Shown here: one piece after another, positions 51,821-58,949 of the stretch
Layout of the letters: every line of letters begins with the position of its first letter
How positions within the stretch are numbered: position 1 is the stretch's first letter
Assembly (NCBI GenBank): GCA_963772555.1
Contig: CAVYXQ010000028.1
Coordinates: forward strand, 62,001-126,000
Origin: Roseiarcus sp963772555
Lineage (GTDB): Bacteria; Pseudomonadota; Alphaproteobacteria; Rhizobiales; Beijerinckiaceae
DNA: 64,000 bases
Reading direction: 5' to 3'
Position numbers and translations under genes: made by a program
Notes under the pieces: generated by a model
Database searches by the model: none
Seen by the model: only the letters and a program-made list of their open reading frames with translations
Told to the model about the DNA's origin: nothing

Positions 51821-52759
51821 ATGAAGAGAACCTTGATCACTGCCGCTGCGGCGGCAATTAGTGTCGCGGCCACAGGGTTTGCTTGCGCGCAGGAGCGCCA
51901 ACCCGGGCAGGAGCAGCACGCGCCCGCCGCGCACCGCATGGAGAGCGGAAAGGGCGCGATGGGCCAGGGCGCCGCCGCCAAAGACCAGATGCGCCAGGCG
52001 CAGGCTCAGTCAGGCATGGAGCAGAAGAAGGAGGAACGGCCGGGCGCCGCGGAAGCCGGCAAGCCAAGAGCCACCGCCCAGACCGAACAGAAGGGCGCCG
52101 AACAGAAGGGCGCGGAGCAGCAAGGTCAGGCCGAAAAGGCCAACCCCGCCGAGGAACGGAAGGCCCAGTCGGAGGGCGAGCGCAACATGCAAAACAATCG
52201 CGAGACCGGTAAGGCTGAAAATGCCACCGGCAAGGCGAACGAGCAGCGCACCGGCGAGACCGAGAAGGGCAATCGGGTCGAGGAGCGCCATGGGCAGGCT
52301 GCGAACACCGAAAACAAGCCCGGCGAGAATGAGAAGGGCGCCGCCGCCGAGCGGCAGAACATGCAGGGCGAGGCCGGCAAGAACGAGCAGACCGGCAACA
52401 ACGAGAAATCGTCCAGTGAAGGCGCCGCCGGGCAAGTCGAGGCCCAGGGCAACGCGCATATTTCGAACGAGCACGCCGCCAGGATCGAGCACACCCTGAT
52501 GGCGAACGCGAGGCCGCAGCACCTCAACATCAACGTGAACGTGGGCGCCGCGCTGCCAGGCGACGTCAATCTGGAGCCGCTGCCGTCAGACGTCATTTCC
52601 CTCGTTCCCGAATACCGCGGCTATGATTACGTGGTCGTCAATGACGAGATCGTCATCGTGCAGCCCTCGACGCGTCATGTCGTCGAGATCATTGGCGGCG
52701 GCGGCGAGGAGACCCAGGCGATGGCTGCCACGCATGTCGGTCCCTGCGGGCAGCAATGA
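51821..52759 (+). CDS. Secreted low-complexity protein with C-terminal DUF1236
   Basis: 312 residues. Signal peptide MKRTLITAAAAAISVAATGF (cleavage near Ala-Cys-Ala). Residues 30-215 are highly charged low complexity (Gln, Glu, Lys, Asn, Gly; several TEQKGAEQKGAE-like and NEKG units), with almost no hydrophobic residues. The C-terminal DUF1236 domain (about 230-295) reads LNINVNVGAALPGDVNLEPL, then YRGYDYVVVNDEIVIVQPST. It is probably periplasmic with a disordered middle, like desiccation-protective or envelope-shielding proteins (inference). It has a near-consensus EcfG promoter, and a strong terminator follows. Confidence 0.88.
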   Translation: MKRTLITAAAAAISVAATGFACAQERQPGQEQHAPAAHRMESGKGAMGQGAAAKDQMRQAQAQSGMEQKKEERPGAAEAGKPRATAQTEQKGAEQKGAEQQGQAEKANPAEERKAQSEGERNMQNNRETGKAENATGKANEQRTGETEKGNRVEERHGQAANTENKPGENEKGAAAERQNMQGEAGKNEQTGNNEKSSSEGAAGQVEAQGNAHISNEHAARIEHTLMANARPQHLNINVNVGAALPGDVNLEPLPSDVISLVPEYRGYDYVVVNDEIVIVQPSTRHVVEIIGGGGEETQAMAATHVGPCGQQ

Positions 52760-52830
52760 CCGATAGGTCTTGAGAGCAATCCGGAGCGGCGCTTCATCTC
52801 CTACTCCCACAGCAGGCCGCCGCTCCTGGA

Positions 52831-52862
52831 CCGACGCGCGCTAGCCCTCGAGCGCGCGTCGG
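52831..52862 (+). terminator. Intrinsic terminator after the DUF1236 gene
   Basis: CCGACGCGCGCT (52831-52842), eight bases, AGCGCGCGTCGG (52851-52862), then CTTCTTTCGCTTCC. A perfect 12-bp GC stem followed by a pyrimidine-rich tract. Confidence 0.8.
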
Positions 52863-52950
52863 CTTCTTTCGCTTCCGCATTGTCGGACTCGCGCGATGGG
52901 CCTAGCCGCGTTTGTTCGGGTCACTTTTCCCGCGACACGGACTAGGGCTC

Positions 52951-52975
52951 GGAACGAATGAAGCCCGGCGAGGTT
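52951..52975 (+). promoter_or_regulatory. EcfG-type promoter of the molybdenum hydroxylase operon
   Basis: GGAAC (52951-52955), 16 bases, GGTT (52972-52975), 45 bp before ATG 53021. One mismatch. It favours ATG 53021 over the in-frame ATG 52958, which would lie inside the promoter. Confidence 0.5.
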
Positions 52976-53020
52976 GTCCGCCAACCGCGGCCCGGTGCAG
53001 ACCGGCCGCGCGAAAGCTCC

Positions 53021-53632
53021 ATGGCGGAACCTCCGATGAGTCCTGACTTCAGCAGACGCACCTTCCTCCGCGCCGGCGCCTCGACCGCGGCGCTCGCGCT
53101 TGCGCCCACCCCCCACACGAGGGCGCAAGGCGCGGGGGGCCCCGAGCTCAACCGTCTGTCGCGTGAGACGAGTCTGACGGTCAACGGACAGCCCTACGCG
53201 CTTGCGCTCAATTCGCGGGTTTCTCTGCTTGACGCGCTGCGCGATCACGTCGGCCTCACCGGCGTGAAGAAGGGTTGCGACCACGGCCAGTGCGGCGCCT
53301 GCACCATCCTCATCGACGGCAAACGCATGCTCTCCTGTCTGACGCTCGCGGTCATGGCCGACGGACGATCGGTAACGACGATCGAGGGTTTGGCCGACCC
53401 GGACGGAACGCTCCATCCGATGCAGCAGGCCTTTGTCGACTTCGACGCGCTTCAGTGCGGCTATTGCACGCCCGGTCAGATCCTCTCGGCGATTGGCTGT
53501 GTCGAGGAGGGGCACGCCGAAACCGACGCGGATATCCGCGAATACATGAGCGGCAACCTCTGCCGCTGCGCCGCCTATCCCAACATCGTGGCCGCGATCA
53601 AGCAGGCCCGTGTCGACTTGAGGAGGGCCTGA
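53021..53632 (+). CDS. paoA: 2[2Fe-2S] subunit of a periplasmic aldehyde oxidoreductase (PaoA/YagT-like)
   Basis: 203 residues from ATG 53021. A Tat signal peptide with SRRTFLRAGAS is at residues 11-21, so the complex is exported folded. The plant-type [2Fe-2S] motif is CDHGQCGACTILIDGKRMLSC (the first three Cys within the run and one at its end) and the second cluster is in QCGYCTPGQI and NLCRCAAYPN. It passes electrons from the molybdenum centre. It is the first gene of paoABC, overlapping paoB by the ATGA-type junction at 53632. In E. coli PaoABC detoxifies aromatic aldehydes in the periplasm. Confidence 0.92.
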   Translation: MAEPPMSPDFSRRTFLRAGASTAALALAPTPHTRAQGAGGPELNRLSRETSLTVNGQPYALALNSRVSLLDALRDHVGLTGVKKGCDHGQCGACTILIDGKRMLSCLTLAVMADGRSVTTIEGLADPDGTLHPMQQAFVDFDALQCGYCTPGQILSAIGCVEEGHAETDADIREYMSGNLCRCAAYPNIVAAIKQARVDLRRA

Positions 53633-54651
53633 TGCGTCCGTTCATCTACGTACGCGCAGCCGACGAGGTTTCCGTGGTCGAGGCCTTTGGCGGCGCCGAG
53701 CCCGAGGGCCCGCCGACCGAGGCCGAATCGCAGTTCATCGCCGGCGGCACGACCATTCTCGACCTGATGAAGCTCGAAGTGATGCGACCGAGCGTGCTGA
53801 TCGACCTCAACGGAATCGAAGGCCTCAGGGGGATCGAGCAGACTTCGACCGGGCTCAGACTCGGGGCGCTCGCTCGCATGGCCGACGTCGCGGGCCATCC
53901 GCTGATCAATCGTCAGTATCCCGTCATCGCGCAGAGCCTTGTCCTCGCCGCGAGCGCGCAATTGCGCAACATGGCGACGCTCGGCGGCAATGTGCTTCAA
54001 CGCACCCGCTGCACCTATTTTCGCGATCTCACGTGGGGCGCATGCAACAAGCGCAGGCCGGGGTCCGGGTGCGCGGCGCTCGATGGTTTCAACCGCATGC
54101 ACGCGGTGCTCGGCGTCAGTCCGAACTGCATCGCGACCTATCCGGGCGACTTCGCCCAGGCGCTGATGGCGCTCGACGCGGCAGTCGAGATCCGCCGCGG
54201 CGCCGAAGGCCGCATCATCCCTTTCGCCGAGCTGCATCGGCTTCCGACCGACCGGCCGGACGTCGAGACGACGCTGGCGCCGGACGAACTGATCGTCGCC
54301 TTTCTGGTCCCGAAAGGCGAGTGGACGCGCCGTTCGCTCTTTCTCAAGATCCGCGACCGCGAGTCTTACGAATTCGCGCTCGCTTCCGCGGCGGTCGCGC
54401 TGGACATGCCCCCGGGCGGTCCGGTGCGCCAGGCGCGCATCGCCCTCGGCGGGGTCGCAACCGTACCCTGGCGGGCGCGCGAGGCGGAGGAAGCCCTCGC
54501 GGGCCAGATGATCACCATGGAAACGGCTCAGCGCGCCGCGGAAGCCGCATTCGTGGGGGCTGAGCCCCGCCAGCACAACGCCTTCAAGATTGCCCTCGGC
54601 CAACAGACCCTGGCCCGCGCGCTCTTCGAGGCCGCGACAATGGAGACCTGA
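53632..54651 (+). CDS. paoB: FAD-binding subunit of aldehyde oxidoreductase (PaoB/YagS-like)
   Basis: 339 residues from ATG 53632. The FAD-binding fold of the xanthine-oxidase family: QFIAGGTTILDLMKLEVMRP (FAD pyrophosphate loop), AQLRNMATLGGNVLQRTRC. The segment CTYFRDLTWGACNKRRPGSG followed by CAA supplies extra cysteines that in E. coli PaoB bind an unusual [4Fe-4S] cluster. The C-terminal CO_deh_flav_C domain includes YEFALASAAVAL and ARIALGGVATVPWRA. It overlaps the paoA stop and is followed by paoC one base after its own stop. Confidence 0.92.
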   Translation: MRPFIYVRAADEVSVVEAFGGAEPEGPPTEAESQFIAGGTTILDLMKLEVMRPSVLIDLNGIEGLRGIEQTSTGLRLGALARMADVAGHPLINRQYPVIAQSLVLAASAQLRNMATLGGNVLQRTRCTYFRDLTWGACNKRRPGSGCAALDGFNRMHAVLGVSPNCIATYPGDFAQALMALDAAVEIRRGAEGRIIPFAELHRLPTDRPDVETTLAPDELIVAFLVPKGEWTRRSLFLKIRDRESYEFALASAAVALDMPPGGPVRQARIALGGVATVPWRAREAEEALAGQMITMETAQRAAEAAFVGAEPRQHNAFKIALGQQTLARALFEAATMET

Positions 54652-54652
54652 G

Positions 54653-56941
54653 ATGGCCGTTTCCGCGACCCCGCTCACCCCGGCCGAGGCCGCCGCAGAA
54701 TCGCCGCCGCGGGCCGACGCCCGCGCCAAGGTCACGGGCCAAGCCCGTTATTGCTCAGACATCCCTGTCGCCGATCCGGCATTTTCCTGTCTGACGACCA
54801 GCGCAATCGCGCGCGGCGCGATCCGAACGATCGACCTCGAGGCCGCACGCGCCGTACCGGGCGTCCTCGACATCCTCACCCATGAGAACGCCAATGTCGT
54901 GAAGCCGATCAAGACTTTTACCGAAGGCGGGCAGGCCGGCACGTCGATCGTGCCGCTGAGCGGGCCGAAGATCTGGCACGACGGACAGATCATCGCGATG
55001 GTCGTGGCGGAAAGTTTCGAAGCGGCGAGCGAAGCCGCGCGGCTGATCGGCGTCGAGTACGACGAAGAAGAGCCGAGCGCGACGTTCGGCTCGGACGGTA
55101 CGACGACTGAACTCGCCGCCGATGTCGACAAGAAACACAAGGACCCGAGCGTCGGCGACGCCGAGGCCGCATTCACCTCGGCGCCGGTGCAAGTGGATGG
55201 GGAATACGGCACGCCGACGCAGCACCACAACCCGATCGAGCTGTTCACCACGACCTGCGTCTGGGACGACGGGAAGCTGACGGTTTACGAGCCGAGCCAG
55301 TTCGTCTACGGGATGAAATACGGACTCGCCGCTCAGCTGGGCATTGACCCGGACGACGCCCATGTGGTGAGCCCTTATGTCGGCGGGGCTTTCGGCTCGA
55401 AGGGCTCGCTGACGCAGCGCACCGCCCTGGTCGCCATCGCCGCCCGACGGCTGCGCCGCCCGGTCAAGCTCGTCGCGACGCGCAAGCAGGGCTTCACCAT
55501 CGCGACCTATCGCGCCGAGACGCGTCACCGCGTGCGGCTCGGCGCGAACCGCGAGGGCAAGCTCCTCGCATACCTGCACGAAGGCTTCGAGGTCACGTCG
55601 CGGCCCGACGACTACAATGTCGCAGGCACCGAAGACACCTCGGTCCTTTACGACTACGGTTCCGTCGCGACCAAGGTCTTCATCGTCCACGCAGACCGCA
55701 ACACGCCGGGCTTCATGCGCTCGCCGCCCGAAATTCCGTACGTCTATGCGCTCGAAAGCGCCATGGACGAGCTGGCGATCGCGCTCGACATGGATCCGGT
55801 CGAATTGCGCCGGATCAACGACACGATGAAGGATCCGATCACCGGCCGGCCCTATTCGAGCCGGTCGCTGGTCAAGTGCTTCGATGAAGCTGCGGCGGCG
55901 TTCGGCTGGCGCAATCGCTCGCCCGCGCCGGGCTCCATGCGCGACGGCGACTGGCTCGTCGGCTGGGGTTGCGCCACCGCGCTCTATCCGACGCAGATCT
56001 CGCCGGCCGCGGTCAGAATTCGTCTCAAGCCCGACGGTTCGGCTCGCGTCTCGATTGCGGCGCACGAGATCGGCAACGGCGCCTATACGGTGATCGGCCA
56101 GGCGGCGGCCGAGCGGCTCGGCCTCAAGCCCGAAAACGTCGCCGTCGAACTCGGCGACAGCGCGCTTCCCGCCGGGCCGGTCGCCGGCGGCTCGAACACG
56201 ACCGCGAGCACGACGTCAGCGGTGGTCAAAGCCTGCGAGGCCATCCGCGACAAGCTCTTCCGCGCCGCCACGGCCGCGGGCGACAGCCAGCTCGCAGGCA
56301 GGCCGGTCTCCGATTTCGGCTTGAGCGACGGCGCCATCACGGCGGGCAACGCCGCCATGCCGCTCGAGCAGGCGTTTCGTCAGCTCGGCCAGAGCGTGAT
56401 CGAGGAATACGCGGAATCGATTCCCCGCTCGATGTCGCCGGATTCGATGGAGCGCCTCTATCACGGCCATCCGACGCTGACCGGCGGTCCGTCGGGCGAG
56501 AAGGTCGCCTTCGCCTTCGGCGCCCAGTTCGTCGAGGTCCGGGTGCACGCGCTGACGAGGGAAATCCGCGTGCCGCGCGCCGTCGGCGCCTTCGCCGCCG
56601 GGCGGATCATGAACGCGCGGACAGCGCGCAGCCAGCTGATGGGCGGGATGATCTGGGGCATAAGCTCGGCGCTGTTCGAGGCAACCGAAATCGACAAGCG
56701 CACGGCCCGCTACGTCAACGACAATCTCGCCGACTACCTGATCCCCGTGAACGCCGACATTCAGACGATCGAGGTGATTATCGTGCCTGAGACGGACGAC
56801 TGGGTGAATCCCCTTGGGGTCAAGGGTCTCGGCGAGCTCGGCGACGTCGGCCTCAACGCCGCGATCGCCAATGCCGTGTTTCACGCAACGGGCAAGAGAA
56901 TTCGCGACCTGCCAATCCGGTTGGAAAAGCTGCTGGTGTGA
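54653..56941 (+). CDS. paoC: Molybdenum-binding subunit of aldehyde oxidoreductase (PaoC/YagR-like)
   Basis: 762 residues from ATG 54653. The Ald_Xan_dh_C domain (about 20-130, RADARAKVTGQARYCSDIPV) is followed by MoCo-binding domains: YVGGAFGSKGSLTQRTALVA, TPGFMRSPPEIPYVYALESA, and the catalytic Glu region KGLGELGDVGLNAAIANAV near the C-terminus. It binds molybdopterin cytosine dinucleotide and hydroxylates aldehydes to acids. The usual insertion chaperone (PaoD/XdhC) and MocA are not adjacent, so they must be encoded elsewhere. Confidence 0.93.
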   Translation: MAVSATPLTPAEAAAESPPRADARAKVTGQARYCSDIPVADPAFSCLTTSAIARGAIRTIDLEAARAVPGVLDILTHENANVVKPIKTFTEGGQAGTSIVPLSGPKIWHDGQIIAMVVAESFEAASEAARLIGVEYDEEEPSATFGSDGTTTELAADVDKKHKDPSVGDAEAAFTSAPVQVDGEYGTPTQHHNPIELFTTTCVWDDGKLTVYEPSQFVYGMKYGLAAQLGIDPDDAHVVSPYVGGAFGSKGSLTQRTALVAIAARRLRRPVKLVATRKQGFTIATYRAETRHRVRLGANREGKLLAYLHEGFEVTSRPDDYNVAGTEDTSVLYDYGSVATKVFIVHADRNTPGFMRSPPEIPYVYALESAMDELAIALDMDPVELRRINDTMKDPITGRPYSSRSLVKCFDEAAAAFGWRNRSPAPGSMRDGDWLVGWGCATALYPTQISPAAVRIRLKPDGSARVSIAAHEIGNGAYTVIGQAAAERLGLKPENVAVELGDSALPAGPVAGGSNTTASTTSAVVKACEAIRDKLFRAATAAGDSQLAGRPVSDFGLSDGAITAGNAAMPLEQAFRQLGQSVIEEYAESIPRSMSPDSMERLYHGHPTLTGGPSGEKVAFAFGAQFVEVRVHALTREIRVPRAVGAFAAGRIMNARTARSQLMGGMIWGISSALFEATEIDKRTARYVNDNLADYLIPVNADIQTIEVIIVPETDDWVNPLGVKGLGELGDVGLNAAIANAVFHATGKRIRDLPIRLEKLLV

Positions 56942-57099
56942 ATAAAAATCCGCCCTCTTCCCGGGCGAGGGAATCGTTAGCCAGAAAGCCCGCCGAAGGC
57001 GACCGCCGCTTCGCGCTGCTCGTTGCGATGATGATTCCCAACGGACGACGCGCGAGCGCGGCCGCGGCGAAACGAGCGGCGACTGGACAGGAGCGCTCA

Positions 57100-57246
57100 A
57101 TGGACGACGAAAGGCCGGTCGTCACCGAGAAGAACGAGGACAGGATCAGGGCCGGTGTCACCGGACACAACGTCCGCTATGTCGTCGTCATCGGCATAGC
57201 GCTGGTGGTCATCGCCTTCATCATCATATACGCTGTGGTGAAGTGA
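57100..57246 (+). CDS. Small single-pass membrane protein
   Basis: 48 residues from ATG 57100, after CAGGAGCG: MDDERPVVTEKNEDRIRAGV, then TGHNVRYVVVIGIALVVIAF, IIIYAVVK. A polar N-terminus and one strong transmembrane helix (about 26-46). Proteins of this form (DxxRxGxTGHNVRYVLxxxxxxVxxxF) are common in Hyphomicrobiales and uncharacterised. The gap before it (56942-57099) holds no other gene. Confidence 0.75.
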   Translation: MDDERPVVTEKNEDRIRAGVTGHNVRYVVVIGIALVVIAFIIIYAVVK

Positions 57247-57387
57247 ATATCGGGATCTCCAGGCGTTCTCTCCCCGGCTCCAAGGCGGCGTGGTATGGCC
57301 TGAAGAGGCACGCGTGAGCGTGGGCGGGGACCTCATGATGGATTTTTCCTGGGCGCCGTTTAGCTCCACCGTGATGGATCTCGCACG

Positions 57388-58326
57388 ATGAGAATTCTCG
57401 TTGTGGGGGCGGGCGCGGTCGGCGGCTATTTCGGCGGACGGCTGTTGCAGGCGGGGCGGGACGTCACGTTTCTCGTCCGGCCGCGACGCGCCGCGGCGCT
57501 CGCGGAGCGCGGACTGACGATCCAAAGCCGCTTTGGCGATTTTCACCGGCCGGCGCCGCCGCTCGTGCTCGAGGAGGACCTGGCCGAACCGTTCGACCTC
57601 GTCATTCTCAGCTGCAAGGCCTACGATCTCGATGGCGCGATGAGATCCTTCGCGCCCGCGGTGGGCGCGCGCACGTCGATCCTGCCGCTGTTGAACGGCA
57701 TGCGGCACCTCGATGGTCTTACCGATCGTTTCGGCGGCGAGCGCGTGCTCGGCGGGCTCTGCGTGATCTCTGCGACCCTCGGCCCGAATGGCGGCATCGT
57801 CCACCTCAACGACCTTCATTCGCTGACCTTCGGCGAGCTCGATGGATCGCGTTCGAAAAGGATCGAGGCGGTCGCGGCCGAGCTCCTGGGCGCGGGCTTC
57901 GAGGCGCGCCTGAGCGAAGAAATCCGGCTGGATATGTGGGAGAAGTGGATCTTCATCGCCGCGGCGGCGGGCATAACCTCGCTGATGCGCGCCGCCATCG
58001 GCGACATCGTCGCCGCCGGCGCCTCCGATCTGGCCACTGGACTCCTGGAGGAGTGCGTCGTCATCGCAGCGAGTCAGGGTTTTCCTCCCCGCCCGGCATT
58101 CCTCGAGCGGACGCGGCCGATCTTCGCTGTCCCGGGCTCGCCGCTGACGGCCTCGATGCTGCGCGACATCGAAGGCGGCCTGCAGATCGAAGGCGAGCAA
58201 ATCCTCGGCGACCTCTTGCGCCGCGCCGCCACGCCGGACGATCGTTCGCTGCTGCGGATTGCTTACGCGCATGTCAGGGCCTACGAGGCTCGGCGCGCCC
58301 GAAGTCAGGCGGGGACCTCAGGATGA
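57388..58326 (+). CDS. Ketopantoate reductase-family protein (PanE/ApbA)
   Basis: 312 residues. The NADP-binding N-terminus has MRILVVGAGAVGGYFGGRLL (GxGxxG), then LVILSCKAYDLDGAM and ILPLLNGMRHLDGL with the family's Lys and Asn. The C-terminal helical domain is present (SEEIRLDMWEKWIFIAAAAG, GLQIEGEQILGDLL). The family reduces 2-dehydropantoate to pantoate for coenzyme A synthesis, but paralogues have other roles, and this one may be such. It overlaps the GST gene by four bases, so the two are cotranscribed, which is unusual for pantothenate synthesis. Confidence 0.85.
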   Translation: MRILVVGAGAVGGYFGGRLLQAGRDVTFLVRPRRAAALAERGLTIQSRFGDFHRPAPPLVLEEDLAEPFDLVILSCKAYDLDGAMRSFAPAVGARTSILPLLNGMRHLDGLTDRFGGERVLGGLCVISATLGPNGGIVHLNDLHSLTFGELDGSRSKRIEAVAAELLGAGFEARLSEEIRLDMWEKWIFIAAAAGITSLMRAAIGDIVAAGASDLATGLLEECVVIAASQGFPPRPAFLERTRPIFAVPGSPLTASMLRDIEGGLQIEGEQILGDLLRRAATPDDRSLLRIAYAHVRAYEARRARSQAGTSG

Positions 58327-58937
58327 AGCTCTATTATTCGCCGGGAAGCTGCGCCCTCGGCATCCATGTGCTGATGGAGGAGATCGGCGCACCGTTCGAG
58401 ATCCAACGCGTCGACTTCTCGAGGCGAGAGCAGTTCAGCGACGCCTACAGGGCGATCAGCCCGAAATCGAAGGTGCCGGCGCTCATGCGCGACGACGGCA
58501 GCGTGCTCACCGAATATCCGGCGATTTCCCTCTTTCTCGGCCTGACGCACGCGGAGAAGCGGCTGGTCCCGCTCGGCGCGGAGCGGCTGGCGCGGATGAT
58601 GGAGGCGCTCGAATACATCGTCGGCACGATCCACGGCAACGGTTTCCGGCGGGTCTTCCGGCCGGTGAATTTCGCCCCGAACGAAAAGGATTTCGAGGCG
58701 GTCAAGGCGGAGGGGATCAAGATCGCCAATGATGGCCTCGCGCTGATCGACCGGACGCTGGCGGGGAAGGACTGGCTGATCGGCGACTTCTCGATCGCCG
58801 ATCCGGCGCTCTTTTACGTGTCCTATTGGGGGACCGAGCGGCTGAGCGCGGAGCTGCCGGCAAACGTCCGCAAGCACTACGACCGGATGATCTCCCGCCC
58901 GTCGGTGAAAAGGGCGATGAAGGACGAGGGGCTGTGA
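58323..58937 (+). CDS. Glutathione S-transferase
   Basis: 204 residues from ATG 58323. The thioredoxin-like N-terminal domain (1-80) is MKLYYSPGSCALGIHVLMEE, IGAPFEIQRVDFSRREQFSD, KSKVPALMRDDGSVLTEYPA, with a SCALGIH active-site helix typical of beta-class enzymes (Cys10). The helical C-terminal domain includes LAGKDWLIGDFSIADPALFY. It conjugates glutathione to electrophiles or binds them. It follows the ketoreductase gene with a four-base overlap. Confidence 0.92.
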   Translation: MKLYYSPGSCALGIHVLMEEIGAPFEIQRVDFSRREQFSDAYRAISPKSKVPALMRDDGSVLTEYPAISLFLGLTHAEKRLVPLGAERLARMMEALEYIVGTIHGNGFRRVFRPVNFAPNEKDFEAVKAEGIKIANDGLALIDRTLAGKDWLIGDFSIADPALFYVSYWGTERLSAELPANVRKHYDRMISRPSVKRAMKDEGL

Positions 58938-58949
58938 GGGGCTGGCCTG

